DNA of 64,000 bases, from positions 23,666 through 87,665 of the forward strand of contig JACCRF010000178.1 in the NCBI GenBank assembly GCA_013813715.1. The letters run 5' to 3'. The notes beneath the pieces were generated by a model. The model searched no databases. It was not told where the DNA came from and saw only the letters and a list, made by a program, of their open reading frames with translations. Positions 16,463 to 24,176 of the stretch are shown in pieces. Each line of letters starts with the position of its first letter. Position 1 is the first letter of the stretch. A program made the position numbers and the translations under genes. The DNA is from Gemmatimonadaceae bacterium (GTDB lineage: Bacteria; Gemmatimonadota; Gemmatimonadetes; Gemmatimonadales; Gemmatimonadaceae).

Positions 16463-17845
16463 TCAGAAGCGGTTGCGAATCCGAACGAAGAAGTTCGCGG
16501 GCTCCTTCGATGCTGAAACCGCTTTCGCGACGTAGATGCCCGCGATGCCGAGATCGAGGCCAAGTCCGACGTCGGTCCTGAACGTGTCGAACGAGGGAAA
16601 TGACCCCGATGGATACCGAAGGATTCCCTCGCGTTCACCGACAAGCCACCCGCGGCCGGCATCCACGAAGGCGACAGCGGACGGTTTCACCCGGAACACC
16701 GCCCCACGCACACGCAGTCCGTTCCGCGTAAACACGTCTATCAGTTCCGACTGGAGCTCGTGGCGGTACTCGAGCTGCGCCAGCGCGATCCGCTCGCAGA
16801 GAGCCGGCCTTCCTGCCGGGGCGTTGGGATCGGTGCTGCATTGGCCGACATCCGTGCCTAGCGAGGTCCTTCTGAAATCGAATCCGGGGACGGTTCCTAT
16901 TCCGCCCACGGAGAGCCTTCGCTGTAGTGGCAGCGGATCGCCGTGCAGCCATCCCGCGAGCACTAGTCTCCCGTTGAGCTGTCGCAGCGGGGAGATGCGG
17001 TTGTACTTGCGAAGGTCCACAAATGCGCGACCGTAGCTGACGCGAAGGGGTAGTCGCGGCGGGTCAGTGACTCCGCTGCGATCCTCCAGCTCACCGACCG
17101 CACGCTCGTACCTCGCGCTCACGAACCATCCCGACCACGGATTGAAATCGCTGTTGCGCGAGTCCATATCCACCAGGATGTCCGCGACGTGCATCCTCCC
17201 ATCGTCCATTCGAGGATTGGTTCGCCACGACTCGTCGCCGCGGAACAGCGTGAACACGTCGCGCGCAGAACGAGAGCTCCAGCGCTCGTCGCTGTATCCG
17301 ACGGCGACGGTGGCGTTGTCGCCGGCGAACGCGGATACGTGGAGCCTTCCGCCGTGCCGCCCGAAATAGTCGAGGTAGTCGCGCTTGAGAAAGAACGCGG
17401 CGAGCCCGGCATCCGGCTCTCCGAGTTGCCATCTCTCGACCGGAGCGACCTCGTCGAATGTCGACGCGCCGACGGTGACCCCCTGATTGTGTCCGAATCG
17501 CAGATCGGCGGTAAGACGATGTCCCAGGTTCTCGGCGTCCCAGTGAAAGCCATGGGCACTTCGGATGATTCCGAGGGCCGCAACGAAAAGCTCGGTGTCG
17601 TGGATGACGCCGCGGTACGTCGGTCCAACGAGCACCGGAAGCCCTTCGACGCGGTTGTATGTCTTTCCCGACGTGATCGTGAGCCCGCCACGGTCACCCT
17701 CCCGGTACAGCAGGGACCAGATGTTGCTGCTGGTGTCGCGAACGGCCGTATCGGGCGGAATGCCCGGCTGCTGCGCTCCCGCTGCGGCAACCGACGCGAC
17801 GAGCGCGACGCCGAACGCAGCTGCCCGTACGATTCGGGGGGTCAC
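16463..17845 (-). CDS. Outer-membrane beta-barrel protein (BamA/D15-like barrel)
   Basis: A 460-residue exported protein (signal MTPRIVRAAAFGVALVASVAAAGA) made of alternating amphipathic strands and ending in Phe (FFVRIRNRF), as outer-membrane barrels do. The segment PLQRRLSVGGIGTVPGFDFR (about 320-339) resembles the conserved L6-loop region of Omp85/D15 barrels (GG...RG(Y/F)). No POTRA domains precede the barrel, so it is a barrel-only member. The start overlaps the stop of the regulator gene (ATGA), so it is co-translated with a two-component system. It may be that system's target or sensor partner; this is inference. Confidence 0.78.
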   Translation of the reverse strand: MTPRIVRAAAFGVALVASVAAAGAQQPGIPPDTAVRDTSSNIWSLLYREGDRGGLTITSGKTYNRVEGLPVLVGPTYRGVIHDTELFVAALGIIRSAHGFHWDAENLGHRLTADLRFGHNQGVTVGASTFDEVAPVERWQLGEPDAGLAAFFLKRDYLDYFGRHGGRLHVSAFAGDNATVAVGYSDERWSSRSARDVFTLFRGDESWRTNPRMDDGRMHVADILVDMDSRNSDFNPWSGWFVSARYERAVGELEDRSGVTDPPRLPLRVSYGRAFVDLRKYNRISPLRQLNGRLVLAGWLHGDPLPLQRRLSVGGIGTVPGFDFRRTSLGTDVGQCSTDPNAPAGRPALCERIALAQLEYRHELQSELIDVFTRNGLRVRGAVFRVKPSAVAFVDAGRGWLVGEREGILRYPSGSFPSFDTFRTDVGLGLDLGIAGIYVAKAVSASKEPANFFVRIRNRF

Positions 17846-19356
17846 TCTTCGGCGGGTAATGACGTTCGATCCACGGTTCGTACGTTCCGCGTGTCCTGCG
17901 TGGCTTCAGCCCTCTGCGTTCTCTGCGTATCGAGTCCGAGTCGCTTCATCCTGCGATAAAGATTGGGACGATCTGTCTGCAGACGTCGCGCGGCCTCCGC
18001 GATGTTGCCGGCGGCGGCGGCGAGCGCCCGTTCGATGGTTCTCCGCTCGAACTCATCGAGGAGAGCGGCGAGTCCGTGGTTGTACCCGCCGTGCGACGCC
18101 GTGCTTCCTGTTGTCTCTGGTAACGGGTGACCGGCATCGGATATCGGGAAACCGGGATCGGGTATCGCGTACCGGGCGTCGGGTACCCGATCCCCGTCCC
18201 CCAGCACGCCGCGTACGTCAAGCCCTGAGACTTCGGTCCCGGAATGCATGATAGCGATGCGCTCGACGATGTTCGCGAGCTCGCGAACATTGCCGGGCCA
18301 CCGGTGGCGCTCCAGCGCCTCGAGAGCGCTGGCTGTCCAGGCGGGAGGAATCCGGCCTGTGCGCTTGAAGTGAAGCAGCGAGAAGTGACGCACCAGGAGT
18401 GGAACATCGCCTCGCCGGTCGCGCAGCGGAGGCAACGAAATCGGAATCACGTTGAGACGGAAGAGCAGGTCCTCGCGGAACCGCCCGTCGCGCACAGCGC
18501 GGTCGAGGTCGTGATTCGTCGCGGCGATGACGCGAACGTCCACCCGTATCACGCGGCTCCCGCCGACCCGCTGGATCTCCTTCGCTTCGATGGCGCGGAG
18601 CAGCTTCGCCTGCGCGTCGCCGCTCAGATCGCCGATCTCGTCAAGAAACAGAGTGCCCATGTGCGCAAGTTCGAACCGTCCGATTCTCGTTTGCGTGGCG
18701 CCGGTGAACGAGCCACGCTCGTGTCCGAACATCTCGCTCTCGACGAGGTCGCGTGGGATGGCGGCGCAGTTGACGCGGACGAACGGCCTGTCGCGCCGCG
18801 TGCCGGCGTCATGAATCGCGCTCGCCACGAGCTCTTTCCCGGTTCCCGACTCACCGGTGATCAGCACACGGGCATCACTCGCCGCGACCCGTCTGATCAG
18901 TTCGCGCACAGCATCCATCTCGGCGCTGTCACCCACCATGTCGCCGGCGAGGCCGAGCTCCTCGCGCAGCTCGCGTGCTACGCGGCGTGTCTGCTTTAGC
19001 TCGACCGCCGAGCTGATCGCGAAGAGCACGCCTTCGGGAGTGAGCGGCTTCTCGAGGAAGTTCACGGCTCCGAGTTTTGTCGCATTCACCGCGTCACTGA
19101 GCGCGGCACGCCCGCTCATCATTATTACGGGAAGCTCTGGGTGGCTCAGCCGGAGTCTGGCGAGCGTCGCCATTCCGTCGAGCTCGCCCGGCATCATCAG
19201 GTCGAGCAGAACTGCGTCCGGCTCGTCTTCCGCGGCGCGAACAATTGCCTGAGCGCCGTTCGCTGCGTCGCGCACCTCATGGCCCTCGGCGGCGAGGAGC
19301 GCCCCGACCATTCGACGAATGTTGGGCTCGTCGTCGACGATCAGGACGCTCGCCAC
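17842..19356 (-). CDS. Sigma-54-dependent response regulator, NtrC/NtrX type, with repeat-encoded linker
   Basis: A receiver domain (phospho-acceptor D52, K103) is followed by an AAA+ domain: Walker A GESGTGKE (168-175), sigma-54 contact motif GSFTGA (215-220, Ser in place of the usual Ala), Walker B LFLDEIGDL (236-244) and arginine finger region FREDLLFRLNV. A Fis-type helix-turn-helix lies near 445-475. It activates sigma-54 promoters; targets are unknown. Residues about 388-413 (RVPDARYAIPDPGFPISDAG) are encoded by heptad repeat H3, and residues about 474-488 by a CTCTGCG-type repeat, so the linker and tail look like acquired sequence. It is the third gene of a five-gene operon. Confidence 0.93.
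   Translation of the reverse strand: MASVLIVDDEPNIRRMVGALLAAEGHEVRDAANGAQAIVRAAEDEPDAVLLDLMMPGELDGMATLARLRLSHPELPVIMMSGRAALSDAVNATKLGAVNFLEKPLTPEGVLFAISSAVELKQTRRVARELREELGLAGDMVGDSAEMDAVRELIRRVAASDARVLITGESGTGKELVASAIHDAGTRRDRPFVRVNCAAIPRDLVESEMFGHERGSFTGATQTRIGRFELAHMGTLFLDEIGDLSGDAQAKLLRAIEAKEIQRVGGSRVIRVDVRVIAATNHDLDRAVRDGRFREDLLFRLNVIPISLPPLRDRRGDVPLLVRHFSLLHFKRTGRIPPAWTASALEALERHRWPGNVRELANIVERIAIMHSGTEVSGLDVRGVLGDGDRVPDARYAIPDPGFPISDAGHPLPETTGSTASHGGYNHGLAALLDEFERRTIERALAAAAGNIAEAARRLQTDRPNLYRRMKRLGLDTQRTQRAEATQDTRNVRTVDRTSLPAEE
17893..17935. repeat. CTCTGCG-family repeat, copy b, inside the regulator's C-terminus
   Basis: The stretch with gcgtgtcctgcgtggc and ccctctgcgttctctgcgt matches the dispersed family but lies in coding DNA. 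It supplies the polar tail QRTQRAEATQDTR of the NtrC-type regulator, after the helix-turn-helix. Confidence 0.6.
18119..18195. repeat. Heptad repeat copy H3, inside coding sequence
   Basis: About eleven 7-nt units, including gtaacgg, gtgaccg, gcatcgg, ggatcgg, gtaccgg and gtacccg, in the NtrC-type gene between the AAA+ and DNA-binding domains. The 77-nt stretch keeps the frame open. Confidence 0.75.
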
Positions 19357-19363
19357 GCGGTCG

Positions 19364-19666
19364 CTATGCCGGCTCGCGCGACGCCTGCGCCGACTGCGGC
19401 AGGGCGGCAGGCTGGCGGGTCTCGGAGAGCAGCCTGGTGGTGAAGCGCTGTCCCTCCGAGATACGCTCGATCTCGACAGCGATCGCGTCGAGCGACTGCT
19501 CCATGCGTTCCATCCGCGCCGTCAGCTCCTGCGGTACCGGCGGCCGTTTCGACTCATTCTCAACGCGCGTCGCCATCGCTTTCACCATCGGCCTGCCGAC
19601 GACGATCGCGATGACCATCGCGAAAAATCCAAGTGGCACGAACAGCCCGATCATTTCAGGACCCAT
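19364..19666 (-). CDS. Small membrane protein with coiled-coil tail
   Basis: About 100 residues: one N-terminal membrane helix (MIGLFVPLGFFAMVIAIVVG), then a charged helical region ELTARMERMEQSLDAIAVEIERI with heptad-like hydrophobics, probably a coiled coil facing the cytoplasm. The start ATG 19666-19664 has aaaggag nine bases upstream; the in-frame TTG at 19675 would touch that site. It overlaps the end of the histidine-kinase gene by 11 nt and ends 7 nt before the regulator gene. A role as accessory to the two-component pair is an inference from position. Confidence 0.75.
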   Translation of the reverse strand: MGPEMIGLFVPLGFFAMVIAIVVGRPMVKAMATRVENESKRPPVPQELTARMERMEQSLDAIAVEIERISEGQRFTTRLLSETRQPAALPQSAQASREPA

Positions 19667-20897
19667 TTCCGTCAACTCCTTTCGTTGTTACCGGGCGAGC
19701 CGGCAGAATGAATCGAATGCGTGTACCAGTTCCCAACGCGCTATCGGCCTCTACGGTTCCATCATGCGCGAGCACCGCCTGCCGCGCAATCGCCAGCCCG
19801 AGGCCCGTTCCTCCCGGTTTGTGCGTCGTGTAGGGCTCCCAGATGTGCGCGAGCGTACCCGGTTCCATGCCATCTCCGTCGTCGCTCACCTCGATTCGCA
19901 CGGCGTCCCTGCCACCAAGCATCGCGCGTGTCGCGCTGACGACGATGCGTCCCTTGCCGTCGCAGGCATCCACCGCGTTGAGGACAACGTTGGACAGCGC
20001 GCCGGCGAGAGCGTCGTGATGGCCCGTGAGCCGCGGGAGCCCGTCTTCCACCTGCACGTCAAGCTCGATGCCGGGCGGAACCGTCGCGGCCGCAGAATAC
20101 CGGGCGAGCTCTCCGACATCTATCTCCGACGCCGGGCCGTCGGGCAGACGCCCGAATTCGGCGAAGCTCTTCGCGATGCGTTCGAGTCGCCGCGTCTCTG
20201 TCTCGAGCACGTCAATCATGTCGCTCAGCCCGTGGGGCGCGTCGCGCCTGAGGCGGGCAAGCGCGAATCGTATCGGTGTCAGTGGATTCTTCAACTCGTG
20301 GGCGACCCGCCGCGCGCTCTCGCGGTAAGCGGCGAGTCGCTCGGCTTCGGCCACGCGCTGGCGCCCAGCCTCAATCTCACCGGCCATGTCGCGCATTCGT
20401 GCGCGCAGTGTCGCGAACTCGGGTGCGCCGCGCGCGGGTTGCACCGCCGGTTCCGGTAGCCGCTCGCCACGTCCGATCATTGCGGTCCAGCGGACGATCT
20501 CATCGAGTGGGCGGCTCATCTGACGGCTGAGGTGACCGGCAACGCGGGACGCGATGACGCCGAACACGATGAGCGCGAGCAGTGCGACGGCGAGGACGAG
20601 CCTGACCGAGCGTCCGGCAATGAAGCTGTAACGGCGTGCCTGCTCCAGCGAAGTGCGAAGTTCGCGCTCATGGTCGTCGATCCGCTGGCGTTGCGAAGGC
20701 TCCAGTGGCGCGGCGCGCGCGGCTTCGATCGCCCGCTGGCCGCTCGATGCGACACTCTCCCAGGCTGCTCTGCCGCTGACAAGTGGAAGAGCGCTGCTGA
20801 CGGTGCCGCTCCAGAGCAACGTCAGCAGAGCCGTCGGCACTATCGCGAACAGCGACAGGATGACGATGAGGCGGGTGCGATACCGGAGTTGTCTCAC
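19656..20897 (-). CDS. NtrY-like sensor histidine kinase
   Basis: Membrane histidine kinase: TM1 about 9-31, a short periplasmic part of about 65 residues, TM2 about 97-118, HAMP linker, then HisKA with the phospho-accepting H200 in ARRVAHELKNPLTPI. The HATPase domain shows N-box NVVLNAVDA, G1-box EVSDDGDGM and G2-box GTGLGLAI. The KNPLTPI version of the H-box is typical of NtrY. First gene of a five-gene minus-strand operon that includes its likely partner regulator. The small periplasmic domain suggests that it senses an envelope signal; the ligand is unknown. Confidence 0.92.
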   Translation of the reverse strand: MRQLRYRTRLIVILSLFAIVPTALLTLLWSGTVSSALPLVSGRAAWESVASSGQRAIEAARAAPLEPSQRQRIDDHERELRTSLEQARRYSFIAGRSVRLVLAVALLALIVFGVIASRVAGHLSRQMSRPLDEIVRWTAMIGRGERLPEPAVQPARGAPEFATLRARMRDMAGEIEAGRQRVAEAERLAAYRESARRVAHELKNPLTPIRFALARLRRDAPHGLSDMIDVLETETRRLERIAKSFAEFGRLPDGPASEIDVGELARYSAAATVPPGIELDVQVEDGLPRLTGHHDALAGALSNVVLNAVDACDGKGRIVVSATRAMLGGRDAVRIEVSDDGDGMEPGTLAHIWEPYTTHKPGGTGLGLAIARQAVLAHDGTVEADSALGTGTRIRFILPARPVTTKGVDGNGS

Positions 20898-20942
20898 AAT
20901 GCGCCTTGCTTCGCTGGTGTCCCGAGGTTTGATGGACGGGAC

Positions 20943-21000
20943 AAGGTCAACCGAGAACTACAAAGGTGAGAGACGCCAGAAGCATAGGTTACGAGTTGCC
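20943..21000. repeat. Dispersed repeat R2, copy a (AGAAGCATAG core)
   Basis: The 24-base core at 20964-20987 (aggtgagagac...agaagcatag) is identical, on the other strand, to 37587-37610. Similarity extends about 18 bases further upstream (tcaaccgagaac). Its right end runs into ttacgagttgcc. Confidence 0.75.
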
Positions 21001-21221
21001 AGGCCGTCGCCGAGTTGCTTCATCGGCATTCCCGTATAAATTACATGGGTTGACGCGACTTCGAGGATTCGGGGGATTGCGTGTCGCATTAGACACGGCT
21101 CTCCCTGACTGGACCTGAAGACGCGTTCCCCGCGGCACGACGCCGCGGGATCACATCCGGCTCGTGTAGTACCGCCGCACGAAGTGCGGCCTGCGACCGC
21201 GTACCACACCAACAAACATTA
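21001..21221. promoter_or_regulatory. Upstream region of the NYN gene with two perfect hairpins
   Basis: After repeat R2a, a TATAAA element sits at 21035-21040 without a well-spaced -35. Two perfect short stems follow: cccgcggc/gccgcggg (21129-21149, 5-nt loop) and gccgcac/gtgcggc (21174-21190, 3-nt loop). The start codon is 31 bases after the second stem and is preceded by an A-rich stretch, not a clear ribosome binding site. They may shape the leader of the NYN transcript. Confidence 0.4.
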
Positions 21222-23171
21222 ATGCCATTTCGTCCCTCTCGGACCGCGCCCCCAATGCCGCGCCGTCCGGTCGCCCCGATTCATCGCGGGCCTCAGGCAG
21301 TAACACAACATCATGCAGGTAACCACACGATCCACCACGCGCCGAACGCAGCGCTCCTCATCGACTTCGACAACGTCACGATGGGAATCCGCTCCGATCT
21401 CCAGACGGAGCTGAAGAACCTCCTCGCTTCAGACATCATCAAGGGAAAAGTCTCCGTCCAGCGCGCCTACGCCGACTGGAGGCGTTATCCCCAGTACATC
21501 GTTCCGCTCGCCGAGTCTTCGATCGACATGATCATGGCGCCGGCGTACGGGTCGGCGAAGAAGAACGCGACCGACATCCGGCTTGCAATCGATGCCCTGG
21601 AGCTCGTGTTCGTGCGCCCAGAGATCGGAACTTTCATCCTGCTCTCCGGCGACTCGGATTTCTCGAGTCTCGTCATCAAGCTCAAGGAGTACGGCAAGTA
21701 CGTAATCGGCGTCGGCATTCGCGAGTCATCGAGCGATCTGCTGGTGATGAACTGCGACGAGTACTACTCCTACAGTTCACTTGCTGGCCTCGTGAAATCG
21801 GGCGAGGAAGAAGTCCTCAAGCACGACCCATGGGAGCTCGTCACTGAAGCCGTGCAGCGCATGAAGCGCAACGGCGACGTCATGCGCGCCGACCGGCTCA
21901 AGCAGGTGATGCAGCAGATCGACAGCTCGTTCGACGAGAAGAACGTCGGCAAATCGAAATTCTCGCTGTTCGTCTCCGAAGCGGCGAAGCGAGGCCTGCT
22001 CTCGCTCGCGAAGCTGGAGAATGGCCAGCTCGAGGTAGACGTTCCGCGCGCCGGCGCGCAACCCTCCGTTGACGGACAGGACGGCGCTCCGCTGGCCGTC
22101 ATCCCACTCACGGTGCCCGCCGACGCCGCCGAGGAATCGGATCGGGCGCGCCGCGGCCGCCGCGGCGGACGCGGCCGATCGAGGGAGCGCGACGAACGGA
22201 CGCCGCGCGAGCCAACATCATCTTCGTCTCCCAGCGCGACCGATATTGCAGCGATTTCCCCCGATTCGGCCGCGGTCATGGGCACTGACGCGATGGACGT
22301 TGGCACGGCGCCACCGCGGCACAGTCGCTCACGAGATAGCCACGCTGGTTCGTCACGCACCGGGCCTGCAAAGTCCGCTGCGGCGACTGCGGCGACTGCG
22401 GCGACTGCGGCGACTGCGGCGACTGCGGCGACTGCGGCGACTGCGGCGACTGCGGCGACTGCGCCTGACGACGGGATCGGAACCAGCGGCATCCGCCTGA
22501 CTCGCGAGGAGGCGTTTGATCTCGTCCGCCGCGCCGTCGCATCGCTCGCCAAGGGTGATTCACCGGTCGCCGCGAGCAAGGTTCGCGGCGCGGCGCGTTC
22601 TCTGCTCGGGCGCGACACCGAGAGTCTGGGCGAGCGCAACTTCGTTCGCATTCTTCACGACGCGCACGATGCGGACGTCATCGACCTTCGCCGCCGCGGC
22701 GGTGACTACGAGGTCGCGGCTTCGGTGTCGGCACCACCGGTGGAGAGTCAGCTCGAGGCGGCTGCGGTTGCAAACACGCCAGCGGCGAAACCCGTCGTGC
22801 CAACCGCACGCGGAATGTCGGCCCGGGGCACCGGGCGCGGACCGCTGGGAGCAAAGGGCGCCATGCCGGCCCATCTCCTGAGCCTCGGTGTAGTTGCGGC
22901 CAGGGTTGCACCGGCCTCCGCTGCATCGGCTCCAGTGAACCGGGGGAAGCCCGCTGAAGACGCGGACGCGGTGACGAATGCTCGCGAAGCCGCGCAGGAA
23001 GTGCCGGCGCCAGCCGCACGCAAGCGCGGCGCAGCGAAGAAGGCGAACACCGGCCCGAAGACAAAGGCGGCAGGCGAAGCGAAAGCTCCGGTTGCAAAGC
23101 GGGCGAGGACGGTGCGAAAGAAGGCAAAAAGCTCCGCCAAATCCCCGGCTGGCGCGGGCGGCGAGGGCTGA
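21222..23171 (+). CDS. NYN-domain (PIN-like) protein with two LOTUS/OST-HTH-type domains
   Basis: Predicted RNA-processing protein. The NYN nuclease-like domain (about 43-195) shows the acidic motifs LIDFDNV, KNATDIRLAIDA and LLSGDSDFSSLV, the expected metal-binding aspartates. A first OST-HTH/LOTUS-like domain covers about 205-275 (DPWELVTEAVQRMKR to LSLAKLENGQ), and a second about 425-500 (TREEAFDLVRRAV to IDLRRRGGDYEV). Between them is a basic RG-rich stretch (RRGRRGGRGRSRERDER) and an Ala-Ala-Thr run encoded by a 9-nt tandem repeat. The last 90 residues are Lys/Ala-rich. The domain pair suggests an RNA-binding ribonuclease; the target is unknown. Confidence 0.87.
   Translation: MPFRPSRTAPPMPRRPVAPIHRGPQAVTQHHAGNHTIHHAPNAALLIDFDNVTMGIRSDLQTELKNLLASDIIKGKVSVQRAYADWRRYPQYIVPLAESSIDMIMAPAYGSAKKNATDIRLAIDALELVFVRPEIGTFILLSGDSDFSSLVIKLKEYGKYVIGVGIRESSSDLLVMNCDEYYSYSSLAGLVKSGEEEVLKHDPWELVTEAVQRMKRNGDVMRADRLKQVMQQIDSSFDEKNVGKSKFSLFVSEAAKRGLLSLAKLENGQLEVDVPRAGAQPSVDGQDGAPLAVIPLTVPADAAEESDRARRGRRGGRGRSRERDERTPREPTSSSSPSATDIAAISPDSAAVMGTDAMDVGTAPPRHSRSRDSHAGSSRTGPAKSAAATAATAATAATAATAATAATAATAATAPDDGIGTSGIRLTREEAFDLVRRAVASLAKGDSPVAASKVRGAARSLLGRDTESLGERNFVRILHDAHDADVIDLRRRGGDYEVAASVSAPPVESQLEAAAVANTPAAKPVVPTARGMSARGTGRGPLGAKGAMPAHLLSLGVVAARVAPASAASAPVNRGKPAEDADAVTNAREAAQEVPAPAARKRGAAKKANTGPKTKAAGEAKAPVAKRARTVRKKAKSSAKSPAGAGGEG
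22381..22461. repeat. Nine perfect copies of a 9-nt repeat in the NYN gene
   Basis: The unit cggcgactg is repeated nine times without a mismatch and encodes an Ala-Ala-Thr run at residues about 387-413. The perfect array suggests recent expansion by slippage; because the unit is three codons, copy-number changes keep the frame. Confidence 0.95.
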
Positions 23172-23172
23172 A

Positions 23173-23220
23173 ACGGGTACCAGGTACCAGGTACCAGGTG
23201 TCCGGTGCCAGTCGCCAGGT
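23173..23220. repeat. Heptad repeat copy H4
   Basis: Three nearly perfect ccaggta units followed by four degraded ones (ccaggtg, tccggtg, ccagtcg, ccaggtg). It fills the spacer between the NYN gene and the glycosylase gene. Confidence 0.85.
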
Positions 23221-23240
23221 GAACTAACCCCGCACTCCAG

Positions 23241-23843
23241 ATGGGACGGATTCTTCCGCGCGATTTCTACGATCGCGACACCGAGATTGTAGCCCGGGAG
23301 CTGCTGGGCGCCGTTCTCGAATCGAACACTTCCGAGGGACGCGCGAGCGGCATCATCGTCGAGACTGAAGCCTACGTCGGCGAGCACGACCCCGCCTGCC
23401 ACGCCGCCGCCGGCCGCACTCGCCGCACCGCTCCGCTCTACGGGCGTCCGGGAACGTCGTACGTGTACTTCATCTACGGCGTGCACTGGTGCATCAACGC
23501 GGTCACCCGCGAAGAAGGTCTGCCGAGCGCAGTCTTGGTCCGCGCCGTTGAGCCGCTCTCAGGAATTCATCTGATGCAACGCCGCCGCGGCCAGCAGATA
23601 CACGGCGTAAACCTGACGAACGGCCCCGGAAAGCTTTGCGCGGCGCTCGGCATCGATGGGACGATGAACGACCTGCCGCTTCAGAAAGGACGGCTGGTCG
23701 TGAGGGAGGGAAGGTCAGTGGCGGCGGATGAGATCGACGTCACGCCGCGGATCGGTATCACCAAGGCGGCGGACTGGCCGTTACGCTACCTGATACGCGG
23801 AAGCCGTTACGTGTCCCGCTCTCGCGTAACGGGCAGCGTGTAA
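23241..23843 (+). CDS. 3-methyladenine DNA glycosylase (AAG/MPG family)
   Basis: Base-excision repair glycosylase removing alkylated purines. Family segments are LPRDFYDRDTEIVARELLGA (about 5-24), IIVETEAYVGEHDPACHA with the catalytic Glu, SYVYFIYGVHWCINAV and NLTNGPGKLCAALGI. Normal length at 200 aa. ATG 23241 has no strong ribosome binding site because repeat H4 occupies the upstream spacer. The last residues (RVTGSV) and the stop lie inside heptad repeat H5, so the natural C-terminus may have been replaced by repeat-derived codons. Confidence 0.93.
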   Translation: MGRILPRDFYDRDTEIVARELLGAVLESNTSEGRASGIIVETEAYVGEHDPACHAAAGRTRRTAPLYGRPGTSYVYFIYGVHWCINAVTREEGLPSAVLVRAVEPLSGIHLMQRRRGQQIHGVNLTNGPGKLCAALGIDGTMNDLPLQKGRLVVREGRSVAADEIDVTPRIGITKAADWPLRYLIRGSRYVSRSRVTGSV

Positions 23844-23890
23844 CGGGCAGCGTGTAACGGGCAGCGTGTAAACGGCAACGGTAACGGGCG
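23825..23890. repeat. Heptad repeat copy H5 (14-nt higher-order unit)
   Basis: Alternating units gtaacgg and gcagcgt make a 14-nt period repeated three times, then degrade. It begins within the 3' end of the glycosylase gene and supplies its stop codon. Confidence 0.85.
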
Positions 23891-23914
23891 CGTACCTCAG
23901 CGCCCTGAGACGTC

Positions 23915-24169
23915 TCACCGTATCGCTTCGCGTGATCCGCTGAAGTTGTACCGGATGCCAGCTTCGAAGAAGCCGAGCGGCTGGTCGTTCAGTAGAAAGC
24001 GCGAGCTGCTGGGGACGATGGACTCCTGCACGAACACAGCGAGCTTCTGGAACTGCGCCTGAACTCCTCCCATTCCGAGGAACGACGCCTGGCTTCGGCG
24101 CTCGTCGACACGCTCGAAAACCGCGTCGTCAACGGTCTCGTCGGCGAAACTGGCCAGCGGGAGAGTCAC
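23915..24169 (-). pseudogene. C-terminal fragment of an outer-membrane beta-barrel protein
   Basis: The frame just after the kbl stop reads TLPLASFADETVDD, then GGVQAQFQKLAVFVQESIV, and ends FFEAGIRYNFSGSREAIR. This is the look of the last strands of an outer-membrane barrel (aromatic-ended strand FEAGIRYNF). There is no signal peptide, and the only possible start (GTG 24169) lies within 10 bases of the kbl stop. I read it as a leftover barrel end and not a working gene; a short protein translated from the kbl message cannot be excluded. Confidence 0.5.
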
Positions 24170-24176
24170 ACGATTC

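Noticed and set aside
22381..22461. Possible CRISPR array
   Set aside because: The repeats are 9 nt long with no spacers and keep the reading frame of a real gene, so this is a coding tandem repeat.
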